NCBI RefSeq assembly: GCF_010667685.1
Contig: NZ_WHZW01000001.1
Span: 1-64,000 of the forward strand
Length of the DNA: 64,000 bases
Direction: 5' to 3'
DNA from: Bifidobacterium aerophilum
GTDB lineage: Bacteria > Actinomycetota > Actinomycetes > Actinomycetales > Bifidobacteriaceae
In this document: positions 42,987 through 51,986 of the stretch, piece after piece
Position numbering within the stretch: the stretch's first letter is position 1
Layout: every line of letters starts with the position of its first letter
Translations under genes and position numbers: made by a program
The notes under the pieces: model-generated
The model's database searches: none
What the model saw: the letters and a program-made list of their open reading frames with translations, nothing else
Told to the model about the DNA's origin: nothing

Positions 42987-45596
42987 TTACAGGGCCGCGT
43001 TGAAGTCGCGGACCTTGAGGGTGCGCTGCGAGGACTCGACGTTGCTGCGGATGATGCGCTGCAGCGCGTTGTCGGCGGTCTCATGACTGGCGAGCCACTC
43101 GTTGCCGAGCTCGACGAGCGCGGCCGGATCGGCGTAGCCCGGGTACAGGCCTTCGAGCAGCGCTTCGGCCATGTGGAACGTCTTGTGCTCCCAGATCCAG
43201 TCGACGGTCGCGAAGTACCGTTCGGCGTACGGCTCGGCCAGGTCGGCGCGCGGCGTGGCGGCGAATCCGCGGGCCACGGCCTCAAGCTGAGAGTTGGTCA
43301 GCTCGTCGTTGTTGAGGGCCTGATCCCATGCCCAGGCCTTCGCGTCGGCCGTGCCACGCACCGCGCGGGCGCCGTAGGCGAACTCGCGGTTCTCGGTGGT
43401 GTCGCGCTTGGCGAGCTGCGCGTCGATGTCGGCTTCGCCGAACACGTTCACCGAGGCGAGCGCGTTGACGAGCGTCCACGTGAAGTTGTTGTCGATGTCG
43501 AGGCCGTCGAGCTTGACGGATCCGTCGAGCAGACCCTTCGCGTTCGCGGTGAACGCCTCGTCGCCTTCCTCGCCGTAGCCGAGGTAGGCGGTGGCGAGCT
43601 GGAACTGCTGGTCGGAGCCGGCCGGGGCTGCGGAGGCGAGCTTCCACAGTTCGGCGGCCACGTGCTCGATCACGGACGCGCGGGCGAGCGGCGCGGTGTA
43701 ATGCCAGGCCGCGGTGCTCATGCAGGCGAGCGCGTAACGGAACGTGGTCGATTCGGTTTCGGTGGCGAGCAGGCGCAGCGTCGTGTCGACGAACTCGGTC
43801 GCCGCCAGTTCGCCGTCGCGGGTCATGTCCCACAGTGCGAGCCAGATCACGGCGCGGGCAAGCGCGTCGTCGAAGCGGTGCAGGTTCTCGATCGCGAACT
43901 TCAGCGACTCGTCGTCGAAACGCAGCTTGGTGTAGGTCAGGTCGTCGTCGTTCACGAGGATCAGCAACGGACGGGCCTTGCCTGCGGCCTCGGCGACGAC
44001 GGTCGTCTCGCCGTCCACGTCGAGTTCGAAGCGGTCGGTGCGCACGATCCTGCCGGTCGCCGGGTCCTCGTTGTAGAAGCCGACGGCGAGACGGTGCGAA
44101 CGCAGCACGGGGTGTTCGATCGGCGCGGTCTGCTTGAGCGAGAGCTGTTCGATCGTGCCGTCGGCGGCGGTCTTGACCTGCGTCGTGATCGTGTTGATGC
44201 CGGACTGTTCGAGCCACTGGGCGCTCCACGCCTTGAGGTCGCGGCCGGAGGTGGCTTCGAGTTCGCCGAGCAGGTCGGCGAGCGTCGCGTTGGAGTACGC
44301 GTGCTTGTTGAGGTACGCGTTGATGCCCTGGAAGAACTTGTCGCGGCCCACGTAGAACGCGAGCTGCTTCAAGACGGAGGCGCCCTTGGCGTAGGTGATG
44401 CCGTCGAAGTTGACGTACGTGTCGTTGAGGTCGTTGATCGGGGCGACGATCGGGTGCGTGGTCGACAGCTGGTCCTGACGCAGCGCCCAGCTCTTTTCGC
44501 CGGAGCAGAACGTGGCCCAGGCGTCGTGCCATTCGGTCGCCTCGGCGGTGGCGAGCGTGGACGTGAACTCGGCGAAGGATTCGTTGAGCCACAGGTCGTT
44601 CCACCACTTCATGGTCACGTAGTCGCCGAACCACATGTGGGCGAGCTCGTGCAGCACGGTCACGACGCGGCGTTCGGCAAGCGCGTCGGTCACCTTGGAG
44701 TCGAACACGTAGGAGTCGCGGATGGTGACCATGCCGATGTTCTCCATCGCGCCCGCGTTGTATTCGGGCACGTAGATCTGGTCGAACTTGGCGTACGGGT
44801 ACGGCACGCCCCACGTCTTGTCGTAGAACGCGAAGCCCTTCTTGGTGATGTCGAACAGGTAGTCGACGTCCTTGGCGAACGCGTCGGCGAGCGACTGGCG
44901 GCAGTACTGGGCCATCGGCACGACGCGGCCGTCCTCGTTGCGGTAGGCGGTGTGCCATTCGGCGTACGGGCCGGCGCAGATCGCGGTCAGGTAGGAGCTC
45001 ATGGTCGGCGTGGTCTCGAACGTCCACTGCTTGGCGGTTTCGGCCTCGTGGTCGCCGAGGGTGCCTTCCGCGGTGGTGCGGTCGGTGGCGGTGACGGACT
45101 TGACCGGCATGTTCGAGGTGACGATCCAGCTGGAGGCGGCGAGCACGGAGAAGTCGAACGTGGCCTTGAGGTCGGGCTGGTCGAACACGGCGTAGACGCG
45201 GCGGGCGTCCGGCACTTCGAACTGGGAGTAGAGGTACACGTTGCCGTCGGACGGGTCGACGCTGCGGTGCAAGCCTTCGCCGGTGTTCGAGTAGCGACAC
45301 AGGGCGGTGACCGTGACCGTGTTGTGTTCGGCGAGGTTCGGCAGTTCGATGCGGCTGTCGGCGTAGGCCGTGGCCGGGTCGAGGGCCTGGCCGTTGAGCG
45401 TGATCGCGCTCACTTCGTCGGCGATGAGGTCGAGGAAGGTGGCGGCGCCCGGCGTCGCGTCGAACTCGATGGTGGAGGTCGAACCGAAGTTCTTCGCGCC
45501 GACGGTCAGGTCGAGCGCGACGGTGTAGTGGATGGGCTTGAGGACGATTCCCGCTCGTTCCTCGGCCTCGATGCGGGTGAGGTTTGCTCCTGGCAT
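42987..45596 (-). CDS. pepN: Aminopeptidase N (M1 family)
   Basis: An 869-residue cytosolic zinc aminopeptidase that trims N-terminal residues from peptides. It has the exopeptidase motif GAMEN (282-286), the zinc motif HELAH (316-320) and the third ligand E339 in NES. The N-terminal beta domain and a long C-terminal helical domain complete the M1 layout. AAGGAG is 6 bases before ATG 45596. Peptides brought in by the importer encoded at 35197-40513 would be natural substrates. Confidence 0.96.
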   Translation of the reverse strand: MPGANLTRIEAEERAGIVLKPIHYTVALDLTVGAKNFGSTSTIEFDATPGAATFLDLIADEVSAITLNGQALDPATAYADSRIELPNLAEHNTVTVTALCRYSNTGEGLHRSVDPSDGNVYLYSQFEVPDARRVYAVFDQPDLKATFDFSVLAASSWIVTSNMPVKSVTATDRTTAEGTLGDHEAETAKQWTFETTPTMSSYLTAICAGPYAEWHTAYRNEDGRVVPMAQYCRQSLADAFAKDVDYLFDITKKGFAFYDKTWGVPYPYAKFDQIYVPEYNAGAMENIGMVTIRDSYVFDSKVTDALAERRVVTVLHELAHMWFGDYVTMKWWNDLWLNESFAEFTSTLATAEATEWHDAWATFCSGEKSWALRQDQLSTTHPIVAPINDLNDTYVNFDGITYAKGASVLKQLAFYVGRDKFFQGINAYLNKHAYSNATLADLLGELEATSGRDLKAWSAQWLEQSGINTITTQVKTAADGTIEQLSLKQTAPIEHPVLRSHRLAVGFYNEDPATGRIVRTDRFELDVDGETTVVAEAAGKARPLLILVNDDDLTYTKLRFDDESLKFAIENLHRFDDALARAVIWLALWDMTRDGELAATEFVDTTLRLLATETESTTFRYALACMSTAAWHYTAPLARASVIEHVAAELWKLASAAPAGSDQQFQLATAYLGYGEEGDEAFTANAKGLLDGSVKLDGLDIDNNFTWTLVNALASVNVFGEADIDAQLAKRDTTENREFAYGARAVRGTADAKAWAWDQALNNDELTNSQLEAVARGFAATPRADLAEPYAERYFATVDWIWEHKTFHMAEALLEGLYPGYADPAALVELGNEWLASHETADNALQRIIRSNVESSQRTLKVRDFNAAL

Positions 45597-45614
45597 GTCA
45601 CTCCTTGTCAACGT

Positions 45615-45651
45615 GAGGCGGCGTGACCGGTTGTGCCGGTCACGCCGCCTC
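45615..45651. terminator. Hairpin between rnj and pepN
   Basis: A perfect 16-bp stem (45615-45630 with 45636-45651) with a 5-nt loop lies between the rnj stop and the pepN start. It probably ends the dap-rnj transcript. Confidence 0.7.
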
Positions 45652-45683
45652 GATTTGTGCAAAATTACTTGCGGATCGCCGTT

Positions 45684-47741
45684 TTACCGTTCGATCACGT
45701 CGGTGGCGATGTCAGCCACGACCGGCACGATCATCGGCTTGCGGTGCAGCTGTCGGGCGACCCATCCGCCGAGCGTGCGGCGCATGATCTGCTGCAGCTT
45801 GTACGTGTCGCGGGTGCCGGACATCATCGCGTCGTTGAGCTGTTCGACGATCTGATGGCGGACCTTGTCGAACTCGCTTTCGTCCTCGGCCACGGCGTTG
45901 AGGTAGATCTTCGGGCCGGAGACGACCTCGCGGTTGTCGGTGTCGACCACGACGAAGCTGGACACGAAGCCCTCGGTGCCGAGGATGCGGCGCTTTTCGA
46001 GCTCCTCGTCGGTCAGTTCGCCGATCGAGTCGCCGTCCACGTACACGTAGCCGCACGGCACGGAGCCGACGACCGCGGCCTTGCCGTGGTACAGGTCGAC
46101 CACGTCGCCGTCCTCGGCGAGCACGACGTTGTCCGGGTCCACGCCGGTCTTGACGGCGATCAGGCCGTTGGCGACCAGGTGGCGGTTCTCGCCGTGGATC
46201 GGCATCGCGCACTTGGGCTTGACGATGTTGTACATGTACAGCAGCTCGCCCTCGTTGCAATGGCCGGAGACGTGCACGGCCGCGTTGTCGCGGTTGACGA
46301 CGCGGGCGCCGAGCTGCACGAGCTTGTTGATGACCTTGTACACGCCGTGCTCGTTGCCCGGGATCAGGGAGCTGGCGAGGATGACCGTGTCGAACTCGTT
46401 GATGGTAATGTCGCGGTGGTTGCCGTCGGCGATGCGTCCCAAAGCGGCCATCGGCTCGCCCTGGGAGCCGGTGCACATGTAGACGAGCTTGTCGTCCTGC
46501 ACGTCGTGCGCCTGCTTGAGGTCGATGACGGTGTCCTCCGGCAGATGCAGGTAGCCGAGGTCGGCCGCGATGGACATGTTGCGCACCATCGAACGGCCCA
46601 CGAACACGACCTTGCGGCCGTACTTGTGCGCGGTGTCGACGACCTGCTGCACGCGGTGGACGTGGCTGGAGAAGCTGGCGACGATGATCTTGCGGCTGGC
46701 CTGCGCGAACGCCTGGTCGAGGGCCGGGCCGATCGAGGTCTCGGGCTTGACGAAGCCCGGCACCTCGGCGTTGGTCGAATCCATCATGAGCAGGTCGACG
46801 CCCTGCTCGCCGATCTTGCCGAATTCGACGAGATCGGTGATGTGGTGGTCGAGCGGCAGCTGGTCGAGCTTGATGTCGCCGGTGTCGATGAGCGAGCCGG
46901 CGGGGGTCTTCACGTACACGGCGAGCGCGTCCGGGATGGAGTGCGTCACGGTGATGAACTCGAGGTTGAACGGGCCGGCCTTCATCTTGTCGCGGCCGGA
47001 CACCGGGATCATGGTCGGACGCTGGTTGTGCTCCTTGCACTTGGCTTCCACGAACGCGAGGGTGAGCTTGGAGCCGATGAGCGGGATGTCCGGACGCAGC
47101 TTGAGCAGGTACGGCACGCCGCCGATGTGGTCCTCGTGGCCGTGGGTGAGCACGAGCGCCTCGACCTTGTCGAGACGGTCCTTGATGTAGTCGAAGTCCG
47201 GCAGGATCAGGTCGACGCCCGGCTGCTCCTCCTCGGGGAACAGCACGCCGCAGTCGATGAGCAGCAGGTGGCCGTTGTATTCGATCACGTTCATGTTGCG
47301 GCCGATTTCGCCGAGGCCGCCGAGCGGCACGATGCGCATGGAGCCCTTGCGGTACTTCGGCGGGGCGATGAGCACGGCGTCCTGCTGGGGCGCGGTGGCG
47401 GGCTGGCCTGAACGCGAGATGCGGCGGCCGGCGCCACCGGAACGCGAGCCGTTGCCGGAACGGCCGCCGCGGGAGGAACGGGACCGCCCGGAGGACTTCT
47501 CCGCGTGTTCGCCGTGTTCCGAACGCTCGTCGGCGCGGTCGGCGGATTTGGCCGACTTCGTGGATTTGCGGGTACGGGTGGACTTGGCCGGCTTGCGATC
47601 CTCGCCGTCCAGACTGTCGAGCAGGTCGACGGCCGCCTGGGCGGCGGCCATCTGCTCGGATTCGCTCTGCGGCTGTGCCGCCGAACGCTTGGTGGTGCGC
47701 TTACGCGCGGAATGTTGTGTGGTTTCTTGTTCTGTGACCAT
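45684..47741 (-). CDS. rnj: Ribonuclease J
   Basis: RNase J degrades and matures RNA with endo- and 5' exonuclease activity. The metallo-beta-lactamase motif HGHEDH is at 200-205, followed by the beta-CASP domain (FVGRSMVRNM, CTGSQGEPMAALGRI, SGHCNEGEL) and a C-terminal domain. The first 125 or so residues are a low-complexity tail rich in Ser, Arg, Lys and Gly (TRTRKSTKSAKS ... GGRSGNGSRSGG), a trait of actinobacterial RNase J. It follows dapA by 93 bp, the common actinobacterial order. Confidence 0.96.
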   Translation of the reverse strand: MVTEQETTQHSARKRTTKRSAAQPQSESEQMAAAQAAVDLLDSLDGEDRKPAKSTRTRKSTKSAKSADRADERSEHGEHAEKSSGRSRSSRGGRSGNGSRSGGAGRRISRSGQPATAPQQDAVLIAPPKYRKGSMRIVPLGGLGEIGRNMNVIEYNGHLLLIDCGVLFPEEEQPGVDLILPDFDYIKDRLDKVEALVLTHGHEDHIGGVPYLLKLRPDIPLIGSKLTLAFVEAKCKEHNQRPTMIPVSGRDKMKAGPFNLEFITVTHSIPDALAVYVKTPAGSLIDTGDIKLDQLPLDHHITDLVEFGKIGEQGVDLLMMDSTNAEVPGFVKPETSIGPALDQAFAQASRKIIVASFSSHVHRVQQVVDTAHKYGRKVVFVGRSMVRNMSIAADLGYLHLPEDTVIDLKQAHDVQDDKLVYMCTGSQGEPMAALGRIADGNHRDITINEFDTVILASSLIPGNEHGVYKVINKLVQLGARVVNRDNAAVHVSGHCNEGELLYMYNIVKPKCAMPIHGENRHLVANGLIAVKTGVDPDNVVLAEDGDVVDLYHGKAAVVGSVPCGYVYVDGDSIGELTDEELEKRRILGTEGFVSSFVVVDTDNREVVSGPKIYLNAVAEDESEFDKVRHQIVEQLNDAMMSGTRDTYKLQQIMRRTLGGWVARQLHRKPMIVPVVADIATDVIER

Positions 47742-47834
47742 TTCCTAGTTGGATTTCCATTGTTTGGTGTTCCCGCCTGTGCTGGGAACGACGTGTGTGG
47801 TGGGCGCCGCGGCGCCCCGCCTCGCGGTTCCGGC

Positions 47835-48737
47835 CTACAGCAGGCCGGACGCCTTCATGCCTTCTTCGGCGCGGTGGAACTCGTCCGGGCCGGGGCCGAC
47901 GTTCGGCAGCCTCATCGTGGTGTCGTCGAGGATGCCGCGCACCTTGAGCGAGGCCTTGGCCATGACGGCCTGGAAGCCGTTGCCGTTCATTGCTTCGACG
48001 AGCGGCGCGAGCTGCACGGCGATGCGCTGCGCCTCGTGGATGTCGCCGCGGTCGAATGCGGCGGCAAGGTCGCGCATCGGACCGGCTGCCGCGTGCGCGA
48101 TGACGGAGATGATGCCGACCGCGCCGACCGACAGGAACGGCAGGAAGAGGCCGTCGTCGCCGGAGTACCAGGTCAGGCCGGTCTCCATGCGCTTGCGGAC
48201 CGCGCCGGCGATGTCGCCGGTGGCGTCCTTGACGGCCTTGACATGGTCGAGTTCGGCCATGCGGCGGTAGGTTTCGAGCTGGATGTGCAGGCCGGTGCGA
48301 CCGGGCACGTCGTAGATGATGATCGGCTTGTCGGCCGAGTCGTTGACGGCCTTGTAGTGCTGGAAGACGCCCTCCTGGGACGGGCGCGAGTAGTACGGCG
48401 CGACGACGAGCACCGCGTCGGCGCCCGCCTCCTGGGTCTGCTCGACCATGCGCACGGTGTGCGCGGTGTCGTTGGAGCCGGCACCGGAGATGATCGGCAC
48501 GCTGACCGCTTCGCGCACGGCCTTGACGAGTTCGACCTTCTCGTCCATATGCGTGGTGGGCGATTCGCCCGTGGTGCCGTTGACGACGATGCCGTCCGCA
48601 CCGTCCTCGACCAGCTGCTTGGCCAGTTTCTGCGCCGCGTCGAAATCGACGGAGCCATCGGATTTCATCGGGGTGACCATAGCCGGCAGAATGCGCCCGA
48701 ACGGGGCCGGATCAAGAAGATGCATCGTCTCACTCAT
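47835..48737 (-). CDS. dapA: 4-hydroxy-tetrahydrodipicolinate synthase DapA
   Basis: DapA joins pyruvate and aspartate semialdehyde in lysine and diaminopimelate synthesis. The 300-residue protein has the Schiff-base lysine K170 (VKAVKDATGD), Y142 (IIIYDVPGRTG) and GTTGESPT (54-61). The start at 48737 is supported by length; its ribosome site is weak, and the ATG at 48725 is an alternative. It follows dapB by 141 bp. Confidence 0.95.
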   Translation of the reverse strand: MSETMHLLDPAPFGRILPAMVTPMKSDGSVDFDAAQKLAKQLVEDGADGIVVNGTTGESPTTHMDEKVELVKAVREAVSVPIISGAGSNDTAHTVRMVEQTQEAGADAVLVVAPYYSRPSQEGVFQHYKAVNDSADKPIIIYDVPGRTGLHIQLETYRRMAELDHVKAVKDATGDIAGAVRKRMETGLTWYSGDDGLFLPFLSVGAVGIISVIAHAAAGPMRDLAAAFDRGDIHEAQRIAVQLAPLVEAMNGNGFQAVMAKASLKVRGILDDTTMRLPNVGPGPDEFHRAEEGMKASGLL

Positions 48738-48798
48738 ATGAGTTACGGTACTTCTCGGTCGGGACGCGCCGGGATCATCCGTCTCAAGACACGGAAAA

Positions 48799-48836
48799 GC
48801 CGTATCCCGCGCGAACATCGTCGAGCGTGATACGGC
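48799..48836. repeat. Weak hairpin between dapB and dapA
   Basis: GCCGTATC (48799-48806) and GATACGGC (48829-48836) form an 8-bp stem with a 22-nt loop in the 141-bp dapB-dapA gap. It could be a weak attenuator; no U-run follows. Confidence 0.35.
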
Positions 48837-48878
48837 CGTCCATATCTCTATCTCTACCGGATCTGCCGGCCCACGGCC

Positions 48879-49655
<777 letters not shown>

Positions 49656-49754
49656 TCATCTCGTGGCCGCCGTATGTGCCGGTGCGCATGCGTGGCCATC
49701 GCATGCGTCCATCGTATCGTGGCCGCGCCGTATGGCCGGCGTTCGTATCATCCG

Positions 49755-51074
49755 TCAGCCGCGTTTTCTGGACAGCGCCCATCCGATCAATGCGAGCGGC
49801 ACCGAGCAGGCGACCGCGATCCAGGGGATCATCATGCTTACGTGGGTACCGGCCGCGTCGAGCACCGCGCCGGCGAACGTGGAGCCGAACGAGGTGCCGA
49901 CCGAACCGGCCGTGGTCAGCCATGACAGACCTTCGGTCAGTGACCGTTCGGGAACCGCGCCCTTGACGATGAGGTTGCCGGTGGCGAACAGGGGCGAGAC
50001 GCACAGGCCGGTCAGCACCTCGAGGACGCCGAGGATGACGAAGTCGTCCATCATGATGCGGAACAGCACGAATCCGATGGTCAGCAGCACCAGGAACACG
50101 ACCATGTGGCGCCAATGGGATCCCTTCATCTCGCGCGATCCGAAGATCACCGCGCCGATGCATGAGCCGACCGCGAACATGGCGAGCTGCAGGCCAAGCC
50201 ATTGCTCGATGCCGGCCGCCTTCATCGATGCGGTGACCGATACGTCGAACGCGGTGAAGCTCATGTTGAACACGAGGAACACGATGAGGATCGGGATGAC
50301 GCCCGGATAGACCAACGCGCTTTTCGCCTTCGGAGCGTCGGTGCGCAGCTGGCGGATCGTCAGCGGGTCGACCTTGCCGTCCGCCTGCCCGTCGCCATCG
50401 GCCTTGCGCGCCGGGACCGTGACGGGTTCCATGACCGGCGGCTGGGTGCGTCTGAGCGAGAAGAACACCGCGCCGCCGATGCCGCATGCCAGGGTGGGCA
50501 CGAACAGCTGGGACACCGGGTGCACCGATGTGGCAAGGAATGCGGCGAGGATCGGACCGACGATGAACACGATCTCGTCGATGGCGGATTCCAGCGCGTA
50601 CGCGGTGTTCAGCAGGCCCATGTTGCCGGAGTCGCGCAACGCATACGCCCATCGCGTGCGCACGAGCGCGCCGAACGAGAACTGGGTGAATCCCATGACG
50701 ACGGCCAATGCGAACAGCAGCGGGATCGGCACGCGTACGAGCGCGGCGAACGCGAAGCCGAGCATGGCGATCACCTGCACGGCGAGGGCGACCGAACCGA
50801 CCCGGCGTTGCCCGAACCGGTCGAACAGCCGCGCGTAGAACGGCGTGACGGTCGCGACCGCGAGGATGTAGGCGGCGCTCATCGAACCGGCGATCGTCCA
50901 GTTGTCATACAGATGGTTGAGCGCGAGCACGATTCCCAGGCTCATCATGGAGATCGGCAGTCGGGCGACCGCTCCGGCGATGCAGAACGCCTTCGTGCCG
51001 GGAATGGAGAACAGTCGCGCGTAAGGCGATCCGGATCGGCGCTCGACGACGGTCCGGCTGGCGTCGGCCGTCAT
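49755..51074 (-). CDS. MFS transporter
   Basis: A 439-residue protein with 12 hydrophobic segments in two halves separated by a cytosolic loop (about 225-262, rich in Lys, Asp and Gln: KADGDGQADGKVD). YARLFDRFGQRRVG between segments 2 and 3 is the MFS A-motif variant. It resembles putative drug or metabolite exporters of bifidobacteria; the substrate is unknown. Its ATG overlaps the stop of the acetyltransferase gene by 4 bp, so the two proteins are made together. Confidence 0.87.
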   Translation of the reverse strand: MTADASRTVVERRSGSPYARLFSIPGTKAFCIAGAVARLPISMMSLGIVLALNHLYDNWTIAGSMSAAYILAVATVTPFYARLFDRFGQRRVGSVALAVQVIAMLGFAFAALVRVPIPLLFALAVVMGFTQFSFGALVRTRWAYALRDSGNMGLLNTAYALESAIDEIVFIVGPILAAFLATSVHPVSQLFVPTLACGIGGAVFFSLRRTQPPVMEPVTVPARKADGDGQADGKVDPLTIRQLRTDAPKAKSALVYPGVIPILIVFLVFNMSFTAFDVSVTASMKAAGIEQWLGLQLAMFAVGSCIGAVIFGSREMKGSHWRHMVVFLVLLTIGFVLFRIMMDDFVILGVLEVLTGLCVSPLFATGNLIVKGAVPERSLTEGLSWLTTAGSVGTSFGSTFAGAVLDAAGTHVSMMIPWIAVACSVPLALIGWALSRKRG

Positions 51075-51847
51075 CGGGTCTCCCCCTTCGCGTTCCGTCC
51101 GGACGTCTGCGATTCGCGTTCGTGTGCCTGTTTCGAGGACGGCTGGGGCACGGACGTCCGGCGCGCGGACGGCGCGCCGGCGTAGATGAAGATGTCGTCC
51201 ATGTCGTCGCCGTATTGCGGATGTTCCGCGGCGTGCCATGCGATCAGCCGGTCAAGGCCCTTGTGCTCGTAGAAGCTCACGTCGCAGCTGGAGTCGGTGT
51301 GCAGGTAATAGCGTTCCACGCCGAGTTCCGTGAAACGGTTCATCGCGTCGCGCCACAGCGAGCCGCCCACGCCGTGCCCGCGTGCCGCGCCGGAGACCAG
51401 GAACAGCTCGATTTCGGCCTGCGTCATCTCGTTGACATGACATTCGCGTTCCAGCTCGGTTTCGAGGTCATGCCATTGCCGGGTCTCCCGCAAGGCGTCC
51501 GCGCCGTGCGGATCCGTTTCCAGTCGCTGGTCGGTTTCGGCGAGCGCACCGCCGGCTTCGGGGAACATGACCGGCATGCCTGCGATGCGGCTGATCAGCA
51601 CGCCCATGAACCGGCCGTCGCATTCGGCGATGGTCGCGTGCGTCGCCGGTTCGAGATAGTGCAGCACGAAATGCCGTGACAGTTCGATGGAGGCCGGGGT
51701 GCCTGCGGCGCTCGACCAGTTTCCCCAGGTGTCGTCGAATTCCCGGACGACGGCGTCGATGTCGGTTCGGGTCATGTCCCGGTAGATGACGGCCGGTCGT
51801 GCCGTCGCGGTGGTGGGAATGCGGTTGGTTGCGTCCGTCGCAGCCAT
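51071..51847 (-). CDS. GNAT-family N-acetyltransferase
   Basis: A 258-residue acetyltransferase with RDMTRTDIDAVVREFDDTWG at the N-terminus and the acetyl-CoA loop ARGHGVGGSLWRDAM. The last 45 residues (SARRTSVPQPSSKQAHERES ...) are a polar, disordered tail. AAGGAG is well placed before ATG 51847. Coupling to an MFS exporter suggests both act on the same small molecule, but this is inference. Confidence 0.85.
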   Translation of the reverse strand: MAATDATNRIPTTATARPAVIYRDMTRTDIDAVVREFDDTWGNWSSAAGTPASIELSRHFVLHYLEPATHATIAECDGRFMGVLISRIAGMPVMFPEAGGALAETDQRLETDPHGADALRETRQWHDLETELERECHVNEMTQAEIELFLVSGAARGHGVGGSLWRDAMNRFTELGVERYYLHTDSSCDVSFYEHKGLDRLIAWHAAEHPQYGDDMDDIFIYAGAPSARRTSVPQPSSKQAHERESQTSGRNAKGETR

Positions 51848-51986
51848 GGTTATCTTTGCTCCTTTGTGTTGGTTGTCCTGCATGTGTGCCCGCCCACACA
51901 TGCCGGCCAAGGGTCGCGGAACCCCCTCCGGCGCGACGCCCGCGGTGCGTTTCTCCCGCGGGCCCGTACGGCCTGTTCGCCGCCCG

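Noticed and set aside
42882-45626. 914-codon plus-strand frame opposite pepN
   Set aside because: It mirrors the real pepN frame, is rich in Gly, Val, Arg and Glu with no recognisable domain, and lacks a convincing start. High GC at third positions explains it.
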